Source: Salvator merianae (taxonomy: Eukaryota; Chordata; Lepidosauria; Squamata; Teiidae). Taken from it: DNA of 64,000 bases. Each line of letters opens with the position of its first letter. Position 1 is the stretch's first letter. The stretch lies in NCBI GenBank assembly GCA_003586115.2, contig QVOM02000034.1:11884321-11948320 (forward strand), written 5' to 3'. Below, piece after piece: positions 11,075 through 22,249 of the stretch. A program made the position numbers and the translations under genes. Under the pieces are notes generated by a model that made no database searches, was not told the DNA's origin, and was given only the letters and a program-made list of their open reading frames with translations.

Positions 11075-11294
11075 GGGTCCAGTCACAGCTAAGTTTTAAT
11101 CCAGCTTCAGCCCTCTTTTGGATTGAAAGAACACATCAATAAAGTGACTAATCATTTTCTTTCCACATTATCTAACCCAAAGGAGAATTTTCTGAGTTAG
11201 ATAATGCTGAAAGAAAACATCTTATTACTTCATTGTGTTCTCTCAGTCTGAAAGTGGACTGAAGCTGGATTAAAACTTAGGTGTGATTGGGTCC
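11075..11294. mobile_element. Fully palindromic 220-bp MITE
   Basis: The whole element is an inverted repeat. The left arm starts GGGTCCAGTCACAGCTAAG; the right arm, reverse complemented, starts GGACCCAATCACACCTAAG. Both continue with 'ttttaatccagcttcag'. The centre is a hairpin around 'tctaaccc...gagttaga'. TAA precedes and TAG follows, a 3-bp duplication with one mismatch. A half-degraded relative lies at 27726-27895. No coding capacity. Confidence 0.85.
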
Positions 11295-12015
11295 TAGGTT
11301 TGTAAAATGGGCATAAGGTGCAAAATGATCTTGAAAGGGAGGGATAAAAACTTCAAATTAGGCAGAGTTGCTTAGTGTTCAAATGTGACTGAGAAGTCGA
11401 CCAAGGAGAGAGCATGGAACATGATATTCTGAATAGGAACCCTCCATACTGCAACTGCCTACTTGTTACATTTATATCCCACTTTTTTTTCCCAGTAAGC
11501 AAAAAGAAGTAAATGTCCTCTGCCATTATAACCTCATAACAGCCCTCTGAAGCTCTGGGGCAATTTGCCTAAGAATAGTAATGTGGCAGTAGGGAAAAAG
11601 AGACCAGAATCTATTTGAAGATTTCTAAATGGTTTGCAGTGGAATAGCTGGAATTCTGAATCTAATGCAAGCAAAACAAAAATGCTTGCTTTCAAACACA
11701 CAAGCATGCACTCATTCTCCCCCCCCCCCCATGTTAAATTTGGGTTATGAAGATAAATGTTGTACAAGTCTGGATGAAAGCTAATGTTCTGGGATTCTTG
11801 CAGGGGTTATATCAGCAAAAGCAAAAATGTTTAGGCTGCATCCATAGAACAGATATGGGGTATTTCCAAAGCCTGGCAGGCATCTCAGGCAGCCTCTGAG
11901 ATGCAAAATCCATCCTTGGAGTTGTCCTGTGCACAGAATGTGATAAACCATTCTGAGAATGAATTTTGACCTCATTCATTCCCACTATGTAGAGTGATAA
12001 TGGGAGGAGAGATTT
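11295..12015. other. Mostly unique; SINE/LINE tail scrap near 11466
   Basis: 'acatttatatcccacttttt' and 'cataacagccctctgaag' at about 11466-11555 look like the reverse of a LINE-type SINE tail. A poly-C run is at about 11719-11730. No gene is supported. Confidence 0.35.
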
Positions 12016-12023
12016 ACTAGGGG

Positions 12024-12164
12024 CAGCGGTGGCCACCAGCTTTAAGGGTGGGTGTTCATGCACCATGGCATTTTGCGAGGCCTCCGGGCCTCTGTACTGT
12101 CGCAGCCATGGGGTGCTTTGTGTGGGGTGCGAACACCCGTCCTTAAAGCTGGTGGCTGCTGCTG
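12024..12164. mobile_element. 141-bp hAT-type MITE with perfect 8-bp target duplication
   Basis: ACTAGGGG occurs at 12016-12023 and again at 12165-12172. Between them the element starts CAGCGGTGGCCACCAGC and ends, reverse complemented, CAGCAGCAGCCACCAGC. Both arms continue 'tttaagg', giving 24-bp terminal repeats with three mismatches. The inside is also palindromic ('gcaccatggc' against 'gccatggggtgc'). An 8-bp duplication with CAG...CTG ends is the hallmark of hAT transposons. There is no transposase. Confidence 0.9.
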
Positions 12165-12172
12165 ACTAGGGG

Positions 12173-12725
12173 TCATTTCTGTCTGGTGCAGTTTAGTACC
12201 AGACTGAAAATTGTTGACCTCTAGGCTCCTTGGTGGCCTGGTGATAAACTGCACCAGGTGGAAACTTCCATTTTGTAGCTTCAAATCTGTGTAAAGGGTG
12301 TGGCTCCTGCCACAGAGATGGCCTTTTCAACAGCTGTTTGGATCCTGCCGTAAAGAGTAGCTACATACAGGTTTAACTTGACATTGGTCAGCTTCTTCCA
12401 TAGGTAAACCACATCAAAAGCTGAGCTCTCATGTCACTGTACAGTATTTGAATCCACTTTTTGTGGAGCATTTTTTGTTTTTTTAGCATAGAAAGTGCAC
12501 TGATTCCTCCAGGTGTTCCAAGGATTCCTTTGGGTTGGTCTACTGACTCAGTGCAGAAGAACCTCAGTTTCTAAAACACACATGCTTACATATCTATACC
12601 CTTCAAAATTTGAATCATGAAAATAAAGTTTGTGGAAAGAATGGTTCTTTGTGCACTAAAGGTTTGCACAGTTCCAGAGTGGCAAATAGTTTTGGCCATT
12701 CCCCATTTGAGTCACCTGCTTGCAG
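12173..12725. other. Unique sequence, no gene seen
   Basis: I see no repeat or coding signal before the purine-rich array. Short frames running into the array are artefacts of it. Confidence 0.3.
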
Positions 12726-12737
12726 TTGGCAGATCTC

Positions 12738-12960
12738 GAGTTTGGAGAAAGAGAGCAAGAAAAGAGAAAGAACAGAAAAGGAAAGGAAAGGAAAACAGAG
12801 TTTGGAGAAAGAGGGCAAGAAAAGAGAAAGAAAAGAAAAGAAAAGAAAAGAAAAGAAAAGAAAAGAAAAGAAAAGAAAAGAAAAGAAAAGAAAAGAAAAT
12901 GTAGTTTGGAACAAGAGAGCAAGAAAAGAAAAAGAACAGAACAGAACAGAACAGAAAAGA
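12738..12960. repeat. Compound purine array: (AAAGA)n with repeated 40-bp blocks
   Basis: A clean AAAAG pentamer run (about 12826-12898) sits between copies of a longer block 'gagtttggagaaagag', each followed by 'caagaaaagagaaag', starting near 12738, 12796 and 12902. A short (ACAGA)n run ends it. It is strongly purine-rich on the plus strand. The Lys/Glu/Arg frames on the plus strand and Phe/Ser/Leu frames on the minus strand come from this composition. Confidence 0.95.
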
Positions 12961-14060
12961 AGATGGCACAAGTGTGACATAGGTCTATAGCCTAACCAAT
13001 CCTGATTTATATTCATGATTGAATACGAATCTGAACCCAATCTCCATGTTCGATGTCTTGCTCACTACATGGCATTGGCAGTGTTCTACACTGATTTTAC
13101 AAATGAAACAAAGGTTGATAAATGTGGCAAGAGATGCACTATGATCTCCCCAGGCCAGGTGGAACAATAGTTTTTCTTAAAAGGTCTACGTTTCTTTATC
13201 ATAACCATTCTGTTCGGGTAACTGTTTCCCCATAGCCAAATGCATCAACAATAGGAAAGACAAAGAGAATTCAGACATGGATAAAATTTGCATGTGCTTG
13301 CTTATATACAGAAGCAAATTTAGAAATAATTACAGTGCATTCAATAGAAATACAACACAGCTAAGCATAATTAGGAAAGCTTAGAACAGGTGGGTGTGGA
13401 ATTGTCTAATTGCTGGGATGGGAAGTGACTTAGAAGCAAGGCAGCCTTCATAATGAAAGGTCCTTTCTGCACTTGCTGGTGCCATTGTAGAGTCCTTCAT
13501 GGATGGCCCTGCAGTGCGTGGTGATGCGTGCATGCGCAAATGCCTGATGAGGGTCTCTGCACATGCACACTTACGCCATTTCTACATTGTTTTATTTCAC
13601 CACTGGAAGAAAATGTTGAAATTAAATGTAAGCAAGTGACAACCGGAAGAAGGCTTACAGTACAGGAAGTAGCTTGTTTCCTCCCATTTTTTCAAGTGTG
13701 ACGAGAGTCCCGGCTGCTTACAAAAGCACATTCAGCTGGGATACAGGCAGCCACAGCAGCATTAAAATAATAATGATGATGGTGATGTGAATCTCTTAAT
13801 TTTGCAAAAGGCCTCCCTTCTCAGAACAGGTTATATTCTCTGACATTATCTTAATGGTTCTTAGTCCTTGGCTAGAACTACAATTATTGTGTTTGATCCA
13901 ATCTATAGACTGTGAAATTTGAAGAGAATAAATAATTATAATTATTGCTATTAATTAAAAAATCAGGCAAGCAGGAAATGTGTCCATATTTTTCTTTTTG
14001 CTTCCTTCACAGAACTTCAGTGAGCATTATTTGACTCCCTGACAGCCTACTGGTTAACCC
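12961..14060. other. Mostly unique; MITE-like left end at 13459
   Basis: 'aggtcctttctgcacttgct' at about 13459 matches the left terminus of the TGCAC-type MITEs, but no right partner is clear. The rest shows no gene. The AT-rich part at 13740-13990 is unremarkable. Confidence 0.3.
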
Positions 14061-14069
14061 AAGGATGGG

Positions 14070-14145
14070 AACCTTGAAGCTTTCCATGTTTTTGAACTAG
14101 AACTCCCATCAGTTCCAGATTAGCCTGGCTAATGATAAGCCTACT
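14070..14145. mobile_element. Fragment of a dispersed 'aactcccatcag' repeat
   Basis: 'gggaaccttgaagctttcc' followed by 'gaactagaactcccatcag' matches a repeat common in reptile genomes. Related phrases occur near 16230, 62085 and 63550. I do not know its formal family name. Confidence 0.4.
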
Positions 14146-14389
14146 AGGTGAAATGAAGTGATTTCAGCTTCACCTTCATGGAGCTTTGATTGGGGCTAGT
14201 TGGAGCCAGTAGTGAGCAATTGTCAACATGGAGGTAGGAGATTCTCATTTGGCCAGGGAGTAGAAATATCACCAGAAGTTGGGTCATATACATTGTACAC
14301 AGTCCAGAACATTCAATGTGGGGTTTACACAATGGTGAAATGTCATGATGAAAGTCATTCATCTCACCCTGCAAAAATGTTGCCCCATA

Positions 14390-15507
14390 TGGACAATCAG
14401 TTGGGAGGATCTGGAAGGAAAGGAGAATGGTTAACAAATGAACAGTTATTGAACTGGGATCAGGAAAAAGGATATTTTGTTTTAAAAACAAGAGATCAAT
14501 TGTAAAGTGAGGGATTTGCGGTACAATGGTTTATCTATGCACAAATTATAGATTGCTTTAAATTAGATAAAAAGAATGTGAAATTTCAAGAAGAAAATCA
14601 GAAACGGAAAGAAGAATGGAAAAAAGGAGAAAAAGGTTTGATCTGTACATTCTATAAGATGCTGTTAAAATTTGCAGTGGAATCAGAACAAGTTAAAGAA
14701 TGTATGATGAAATGGGCAATGAATTTTCAATACAGTATACAAATGGAACAATGGGAGAAAATGTGGTTGAAAGATATGTAATTTACATTGTATTACAATT
14801 TAAAGGAGAATTTTTATAAGATGATGTATAGATGACACCTTACCCCCAAACAAATTATCTAAAATATATAAGAATATATCAAATACATGTTGGAAGTGAG
14901 CGGAAAAGGATAGAATGTATTATCATTTATGATGGACATGCCCAAAAGGTAACGCCTTTTGACTAAAGATGCATAATAAAAAAAGGTTAAAGATACAGAT
15001 ACATCCTAAACTGGAAATTTTCTTACTGGGATTGTTAACTAAGGAATTATAAAAATATAATGTTATCTTGCTATATATGGTTACTGCAGCCAGACTGATA
15101 TATGAGCAGCAATGGAAAAGCCAAAAACTCTATTATTGGAGGATTGGATTATAAAATTGATGGATTTTGCAGAAATGGATAAACTGACATACTTAGTAAG
15201 AGATAAATGTACATCAAATTTTGCTAAGAACGGACAACCCTTTATTGATCATCTACAGACATCTGAGAAATAATTACCATTGGCAGATTTTGAAGAATGA
15301 TTTAAAGATAAAGACATTGTGGAAATAAAATAAGCAAGAGGAGCAGAAGGTTAAAGATACCAATCAATTGCAGCTGATCAATTGTCCTGAAAATGTTTGG
15401 AAGCCATCAATTGTCTGCAAAGTATAAATTGTACCAAATGGTGTTTTTAGAATATCTTTATGTATCAGGCTGTTTCATACTTAATAAAAATTATTTAAAA
15501 AAAAAAA
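14390..15507 (+). mobile_element. L1 LINE 3' end (ORF2 C-terminus, 3' UTR, poly-A)
   Basis: Decayed reading frames contain GEWLTNEQLLNWDQEKGY, VKECMMKWAMNF and WEKMWLKDM. A 'YKMMYR' then 'HLTPKQII' stretch follows, and downstream PTIEDWI-like and FIDHLQ-like pieces. This is the order found at the end of L1 ORF2 in vertebrates. Stops and frameshifts break it in several places. It ends in an A-rich tail at about 15490-15507 that runs into a (GA)n tract, as expected for a target-primed insertion. Related L1 scraps are at 36800-37160 and 56260-56910. Confidence 0.8.
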
Positions 15508-15527
15508 GAGAGAGAGAGAGAGAGAGG
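15507..15527. repeat. (AG)n microsatellite at the L1 tail
   Basis: About ten AG units directly follow the L1 poly-A tail. Confidence 0.9.
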
Positions 15528-16860
15528 GGCTTGAGAGGTGTCTCTTCTGGTGGTGTGTCATGCAGATGCCCCAATTTCAGACTGACTCTAGGTTGGCTAT
15601 TTTCTAATGTGGAAGCATTAATCTTCTTTAGTGGCCTTCCATGTGGATTAGAAGCAGCCTCAGTAGATTTTGTTGACCTTCACAGTCAATTCCTGTCAAA
15701 ACCAAAGTCCTTTTTTTTGCACTTAATTGCTGGTGTTGGAGGTGCTATTGCATTTGATTAGGCTCCTAGTTGACCATGCAGTGTGGACAAATGCTTGCCA
15801 TCTTGTCTTGTCTTCAGTAAGATTAGGCTGACACCTTGTTGTCATTACCAGCGTGACTCCAGTACCATAGTATCTTGAAAACCTTTGGTCCAGATACAGC
15901 ACAAGTAAACACATGTGCACCACTGGACTGTAATGAATGGTAGTTATACTACCTTGATATTGCTGCCATACCTTGTAGCCAAATGTCAAACATATTCATG
16001 TTGGTATCATGTCTGGATAAAAAGATGCCGTGATCCTGGGATAATATCAGCCGCACAACAAAGTGCGGACTCAGTCTTTGATCTTGTAGCTCTTCCAAGG
16101 ATATCTTAGCAGCCTCTTTGATGCCACCCACCCACTTTGTCTGATTTCTCCCCCTTCCTAATTTTTTTCAGCATTGTCAAGCATAATCAATTTTTATAGT
16201 CCTTCATCCACTGCCATTGTAGTTATTTATTGTTAAGGACCATGGGAGTTGCAGTCCAATTCTGATCAAAAACTGGTACAATGGAGGAGAAGAGGCTGAG
16301 ATTATAGCAGGCAGGAGCAGAAGCTAGGAGCTATGGAAGAGTGAAGCGAGCATTTGAATGTCACGTCCTTTCCACAAAATAGCCTTTGCATCAGGGTTTG
16401 TTCTATGGCACAGATGGCACGGATGACTCTAAGGGTTAGCAACTGCAAGTGGGTGCTTCTCCTACCAGCCTCTGTTTTGCCACAAGTGCCCCATGGGTTG
16501 CTCTTATCGTATGCCTGTTTGACAAACTCTCAGGGCTGATAGCAGCAGCTGGAGTTCTTCCCTCCCCATGTGATAAACACTTTTAAGAATTATAATCTAG
16601 TTCAAATCATGCTCTATGTTTTTCTTAAGCATACACTCTATGAGGCTTTTAGCATCTTTCTGTCATGGAGGGATGAGCCCTAATGAGGTATTCTATAAGG
16701 TTGAGCATTCTGTTTGGCAAGAGAATGGACAACATCATGCTTTAATTCTTTGGAGTTCTGTGAGGAGTGGTGGAACTTGAGGGCATTTTCTGTGGTAGTC
16801 CCAGACTTTAGAATACCCACTCAATGGACATATGCCAGGCACCAACATTATATAACTTTG
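15528..16860. other. Unique sequence, no gene seen
   Basis: No convincing exon or repeat is visible, apart from a fragment 'catgggagttgcagtcc' near 16229 related to the repeat at 14070. Short frames exist on both strands without motifs. Confidence 0.3.
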
Positions 16861-16861
16861 A

Positions 16862-17395
16862 ACACCTTCACACTGGCCGATATACCGGTCCATCATGAGG
16901 CTTAGCTCATTTCTGGTCCTCTCTCATCTGTACTCTGGAGTGGACTAGAGACGCCATGCCTGGTACTAGGCTTCTAGCACTGGGATACTGGTAGATCTTT
17001 TTTAAAAGGTCTCTCAGTGGCCAAGGGACCACTGAAATGGAACTAGGAGGTGTGCAGAAGTCGCCTCCCTTGTTCCAGTTTAGTGGGGAGGCATTTCAAT
17101 GGTGCACCAAATTGCACCCTCAAAATGGATCCCCCAAGGGCTCCGAGTCCAGGAACTTTTATTCCCTGCCCTCGCAGCAAACTATGAAGCTTGCACAAGC
17201 TTGAGAGTAGCATGGGGCAGTGTGGGGTAGGGCTGGGGCTGTCCCAGAACAGCTGATCACAGTGTAGTTGGCCTTGTTCCAGCACAGCTGGGCTGCTCCA
17301 GCATGGAACTGTTCTTGTAGGAACAATTCCAGCTGAAGCAATCTGGCCTCCACAAATGCAGAAATGGCTCATGTGAAAACACACCTTTTCAACTA
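16862..17395. mobile_element. MITE-type remnants
   Basis: The start 'acaccttcacactggcc' and 'gatataccgg' resemble the terminus at 23956. The part from 17040 ('ggaggcatttcaatggtgca', then 'aggaacttttattccctgcc') resembles interiors of the TGCAC-type elements at 19873-20400 and 38306-38808. Ends are not resolved. The minus-strand frames here are incidental. Confidence 0.4.
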
Positions 17396-17439
17396 AACCT
17401 TTGATGCCTAGTTTCTTCTGAATGTTGACCTACCAGGGA

Positions 17440-17565
17440 AGGAGGGTTATATTTTAACTGTTTGATTTCATTGATGTTTTCATTTAATCTTGTGCTTCAC
17501 CCTGGGACTTTTGGATAAAGGGTAGGATAGAAATGCTTGAATAAAAACAAGCAAATAAATTATTC
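17440..17565 (+). mobile_element. LINE/SINE 3' tail fragment
   Basis: 'gcttcaccctgggacttttg' and 'agggtaggatagaaatgctt', followed by AATAAA-type repeats, resemble the common 'gccctgag ... gggcggtatagaaat ... aataaataaat' tail of reptile L2-related elements. A similar tail lies at 57605-57682. Confidence 0.55.
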
Positions 17566-17636
17566 TATAGCACTGAAAGGCAAACTCAAAAAGTCAGGAA
17601 TTCTGGCATACAGCTCAGATATTCAGCAGCAATAGG

Positions 17637-17836
17637 GACTGCATCCACAGATGTTAAAAAGAGAAAAGTGGCTTAAAATCAGTTTAGGGTTGGTAGCATT
17701 TGCACGCGAGTGCTTTAATCCACATTAAAGATCAGAAAATGCACTTGCAAAATGCAATATCTGAGCACTAGTATCCACATATTACTATTGCTAAGCTACT
17801 TTTGAGCTGCTTTTTTGTGTGTGTGCAGATGCAGCC
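17637..17836. mobile_element. Small MITE of the GGCTGCATCCACAC group
   Basis: The left end is GACTGCATCCACAG; the right, reverse complemented, is GGCTGCATCTGCAC. Flanks are AGG and AGA. The inside holds a loose inverted repeat ('aagtggcttaaaat' against 'agctacttttgagctgct'). Relatives: 22250-22590, 39376-39557 and 47206-47430. Confidence 0.6.
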
Positions 17837-17849
17837 AGACGACACCTAC

Positions 17850-18500
17850 TGCCAATATTAATAATAATCTCCAAGAAATAATGGTTCATTATGGATGCAT
17901 TAGTTCACAGCCTCAGGCAAATGAGAAATCACTTATCAGCAGTGCACTATACTAATTAATCTTTGATTTCCTAGATGTATAATTTAACATATGATTCATG
18001 TTTGATCCTGCTCTTCAAAGCTTTATGTTCTAAAGGCATTTGTGTTTTCCATAATGAATTTCTTCAGAAACCATTCATTGTTAAGGATGGTTTTGTTTGC
18101 CGCCTATCACATTCCATCCAATTTGCAGAAGGTTCTTAAAGAAGACAGGCTTTCTTTCACTGCTTCTTCAGCAGCTTATTCACCCATAAGAACTGTTAGA
18201 AACAAAAGATGCTGATTAATCAGAAGGGGTGCCAAATTATGCCTTCTTCTGTTTCATTTGATGTTCAGATACATTCTATTCCCGGTGTTCAGGAGCAAGT
18301 ATCTTTGCAGTATTATGAATTGGTTGCACGGTCCACCAGACGTAATGAGTACACCATCAACACATAATATTACAATGACACCTCTGAGCATCAGAAATAT
18401 TATTCTTATTACTCCATGGGCACTTGAAACCTCAGAAGTTTCAAAACTAATTTCAAACCATATGAAACAAGGAAATTCAAAAGAGAACCATTAACTCTAA
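17850..18500. other. Repeat-free block, possible conserved non-coding element
   Basis: The segment has no transposon signature and is AT-rich. It carries several homeodomain-like cores (ctaattaatc, gctgattaatcag) and runs of unbroken-looking sequence. These motifs are short and common, so conservation is only a suspicion that needs cross-species alignment. Confidence 0.25.
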
Positions 18501-18785
18501 GGTAATCCAGCATTAAAATAGTCACTCCATCCACTGCCACAATGCAGTTATTTGTGCTGTCAGACAGGACACAAACTGCAACAGAATTGCACTGGGTCTG
18601 CTAAAATTGCTTATGCTGTAGTTGCAATGTGATGTGCTTCAGTCTGCCATGCATGATGCAGATATGACTGGACATGTAATGAGACCTAATAACCAAAGGA
18701 GGGGAGGGGGAGCACCACACCAGAGATATTTAGCGCAGTGCCAGAATAAAACCTGGTGCCTCCAATAGCAGTGCAGCCCTTCTAC

Positions 18786-19400
18786 ATAAGAACATGAGAT
18801 AACATAAGACGAGCCCCGCTGTTATCAGGGCACAACCTGTCTAGTCCAGCATCCTATCTCACACAGTGGCCAACTAGAGATGTGCAAAATTCATTTCATG
18901 TTCGAACATTCAATTGAAGATTTCGCATTTGCAGATATTCAAAATTGAAAATGCGCCTTTTCCCGTTTTCGATTGAAATGAACCAAGCCTCTTCTTTTGT
19001 GAAAGTGGAATATTCGTTCAAATATTGAAAATGAAAAGGGCATTTTCAATGGGGAAAACACTGCAAAAATTGCAAAAATGAACACGAGAAACTCCTTTTT
19101 TGACAGTGTGATTTGCTGATGAAGCAAAAATGCATATTTTCACTTGGACAGAGCATTGAAAATGTGAATTTCACCCGTGAACAACCAATTGCTTCTGGGC
19201 ATTCTCATGCAAAAGAAAAAGGCAAAACCTGCACCTTGACTCCCTGGAGACAGTACCTAGGCATCCATTCCAGTAGCCATTGATATACTTGTCCCCCATG
19301 AATCTCTTTAACTCTTTCTTAAAGCTATCCAGGCTGTTTCCTGTCACCACATCTTCTGTGGGAACAGGAGGAGGGAGATAGTCCAGATGGAAGACACCCT
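18786..19400 (-). mobile_element. CR1 LINE 3' end, split by an insertion
   Basis: The minus-strand CR1 3' end appears as 'aagaacatgagataacataa' and 'ctagtccagcatcctatctc'. It breaks after 'cagtggccaac' and resumes at 'aaccaattgcttctgggcat', continuing through 'aggcatccattccagtagcc' and 'ttcttaaagctatccaggct'. The break is filled by the element at 18875-19177. Confidence 0.8.
18875..19177. mobile_element. hAT-like insertion inside CR1
   Basis: The insert begins TAGAGATGTGCAAAATTC, a start I associate with hAT elements. It lies between TGGCCAAC (18867-18874) and TGAACAAC (19178-19185), an 8-bp duplication with two mismatches. The right end lacks a clear complement of the left, so the element may be truncated or decayed. 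It is AT-rich and non-coding. Confidence 0.55.
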
Positions 19401-19869
19401 CCCAAACCTGTGCTTTCATGAGCAGCACATCATAAACACAGATTGGGGCAATCAAAAGAAGGTTTCCAACTGAAGATTCCCCCCTCGCTCACCCCACTAA
19501 TGGTGCTGATCTGTAAAGTGCCACTGGTCTCCATTAAGAAGGCACAACCCTGTTTCCACTCTAAATGCCTGGGGTAGCCAAAACAGTCATCACGTTCATG
19601 AATGAGAGCACAGCGAGATTGAGCATGTTGGAATTGTGAAGAGTGCTTGGACTCACTGTTGCTTTCCTGGCCAAGTGAGGATTCAAATCCAGAGACTCCT
19701 TGGTCCTAGCCTAATTTCTAGTCATTACATTACACTGATTCTACTTCATAGCATTGTTAGACAGAGTAAAAAGGGGAGTGGGAAAACTGTGTATGCTGTC
19801 TTGAGCTCCCCAAGAAAAACCAGACCACAAATGTCACCTATTAATTCAGTTGGTGTGAGTTTGACAGTA
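19401..19869. other. Unique sequence, no gene seen
   Basis: No recognised repeat or coding sequence. Plus-strand frames here are short and lack motifs. Confidence 0.3.
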
Positions 19870-19872
19870 AAT

Positions 19873-20400
19873 GGCCCTTTCTGCACTTACCTTTAGAGAT
19901 GATGATGAGTCCTCAAAGTCATCTTTTGGACCTCATCAATCCACATGTTAGTGTCAACCTGTGAAGCCCCCACTCCACCCCACCGGAACACTCCATCTGC
20001 ATTAGACAGAGTGTAGGCCTGACCCGGGAAGCCCTGATTGGAGCTGCCAATAGACCTGTTTTAATGAATCTTTCACAGACCAGCAAGACCTTGTCCAGAC
20101 CATGGAGGCATGCAGAAGGCACACTTCCATGTTCTGGACTAGCGGTGGACTCATTTTGCGGTGCACCGAAGCACATCACAGAAATGGGTCCCCCTGAAGT
20201 TCTGGGGCTAGGAACAACTGCTCAGAACTTGAAGTTGAGGTTCATGTGAGCTTTGGGGTCAGGGCCAGGATTGGTCTGGACCAGCGCTGTCATGCAAATG
20301 ATGCTGCTCCAGATCATGCTTTTCCATGGGCCAAACCATTGAGCCTAGCTGATCCAGACCCATTGGTTTGGATCATAGGGCTTTTAATGCAGAAAGGCCT
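19873..20400. mobile_element. MITE, 'TGCACTTAC' terminal-repeat type
   Basis: The left end is GGCCCTTTCTGCACTTAC; the right, reverse complemented, is AGGCCTTTCTGCAT. AAT flanks both sides (19870-19872 and 20401-20403), a clean 3-bp duplication. The interior phrase 'gtgcaccgaagcacatcaca' has a counterpart 'gtgccaaagcacaccacaga' in the copy at 38306-38808. Non-coding. Confidence 0.75.
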
Positions 20401-20403
20401 AAT

Positions 20404-21730
20404 GTCAAGCATAGTGAGCCAAACCCCATGACAAGCAGTAAGCATAAGACATGGTAGGACCAGGAGCTGGGATCCAGACTGGCCGGGTGGTAGACCACTT
20501 TAGTGTTCTTCTGCTAAAGCACTCCTGGGTACAGTTTCTGCACCTGGGAGCAGGTCAGGCAGTATTCCACATCCACACATGTGGCACACCTTGGTGTGCA
20601 GATCCCAAAGTCTGGACACACATCTGGGGCAGTCCTTAGGCATCAAGTAAATTTTGCCATGCCACTCCAGCTGCAAACGGTGCCCTTTGAAGCACCCCCG
20701 GGGCTCTTTCTTCAGCTCTGCAGAAAGGATATTACCTAGGATTCCTGAAATGGATCAAGAGCAGAAAATGTGCAACTGTGTGTGACAGAACAACCTTTCA
20801 GTCATCCCAATGTCACTCCATTTCCAATATATGGATATGGCCTTAGACTGACCATGCTAATGAGTGGAACTGAGCAAGTAAAGCAGGAGCCACTAATCTT
20901 TGGGGATCCATTGGCCCATTTGGAAGGTTGAGGGTATACTATAGCCCTAGCCTCTCTGTTTTCTTTTTTACCAGGCAATGAATGGAAGGGAGGACTCAGA
21001 AGATTCCTGAGAAGCTTTCAGGGGCACCACTGCCTCCTTTGCAACCCCTGATATAAGGAGATCTTGTAGAGGTTTCTGTAGTGATACCTAAGACGGATTT
21101 GGAGATTATCCGTTCCACCACCATCAGGCCAGTGCTTTTGAATCTACACAGCTAGTTGCTGAGATGACCAATTAGAAAAAAATCAATCTGCCTAGCCCCT
21201 GGGAGCTATATTGGCGTCCTGTTCCATGAAGATTAATTATCTTTATTTTGTTGTCAGATTCAATGGGCAAGCAAACGTTAATCTTCTTTACTGGAATACA
21301 CTGATGCTCTTCCCATGATTTGCTAATAGGATCGGCAAGAAGTTTGGGTTAAACAAGAAAAAAAAATAATGTACAATGATAATCTTGTTTGCTTAACCAA
21401 CTGTGCACTTGGATCATCTGGAGGAGAGGATAGAGTTTGGGCATGATATCTCAAGAATCATCCCAGGACAGGAGAAAATGGAGCCATCACAGGGTCTCTG
21501 CTGTTTAAAACAGTAGAGGATGGGAAAGTCTTCTGCCTGGAAACATGGGGAAACCACTTCAGTAAGAACAGTTAACAGGAGACTGAAAGAAACATTCTGA
21601 CCTCAAATAAAGTAGTTTGCTAGCTGTGCTAATAAACTGAGGGCTTTCCCAGAAGATGGAGGCAATTAGCTGCAGGCCTTGCATTTTGGCACAGGTGCTT
21701 GATTGAGGTGAGTGTGCCAACTGCCAAATG
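20404..21730. other. Mostly unique, with MITE-like sequence to about 20650
   Basis: 20440-20650 has phrases typical of the neighbouring MITEs ('gcagtattccacatccacac') but no paired ends. From 20650 to 21730 I see nothing recognisable. Confidence 0.3.
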
Positions 21731-21731
21731 T

Positions 21732-22240
21732 GGCCCTTTATGCATTTATTTTTATTTTGGAATATATTCCAGAATAAGGGCCTGCTGTCTACAAGCTAGT
21801 GTTGAATGGGGCAGGCCCCACTCTCCCAGTCAGACTTCATCCACATTAGGCAAAGCAGTGGACCTCTTTAAAGTGGTCCACAACTGGCCAGTGCCTCTAT
21901 TCTGGACCACAGAAGGTATGTAGACAGGTTAGGATTAGAGGACATGCAGAAAGCCCATAGGGCAAAATATGATGGGGGACCCTTTTTGGGAGTGCTCTAA
22001 AAAGCATCACTGGAAGTGTGCCCCACTGAGAAGGGTCCTTCTGGAAACTGAAAAGGCCAGGAACAGTCTCTACACTGCTTCTGAGGGCTCTCTAGAGGCA
22101 GCAATGGGGCTTGAGATGCAACAGGCTGCTAGGTATGGACAGCCCTTGAAGTAGGCTACTGCTAGTCTGCTCCAGAATGGCCTGTGACCACTGTTTTGTG
22201 CTACATGGGCTGGAATAGCCCATGTAGTGCAGAAAGGACC
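21732..22240. mobile_element. MITE, 'TGCAC' terminal-repeat type
   Basis: The left end is GGCCCTTTATGCAT; the right, reverse complemented, is GGTCCTTTCTGCAC. Flanks TGT and TAT match at two of three bases. Just inside the right end is a hairpin with perfect 11-bp arms, CTACATGGGCT, around GGAAT at about 22200-22226. Non-coding. Confidence 0.65.
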
Positions 22241-22249
22241 TATGACTCT

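Noticed and set aside
12610..13040. Lys/Glu/Arg-rich and Phe/Ser/Leu-rich frames that could suggest a coiled coil or membrane protein
   Set aside because: They are translations of the purine-rich AAAAG array and its complement.
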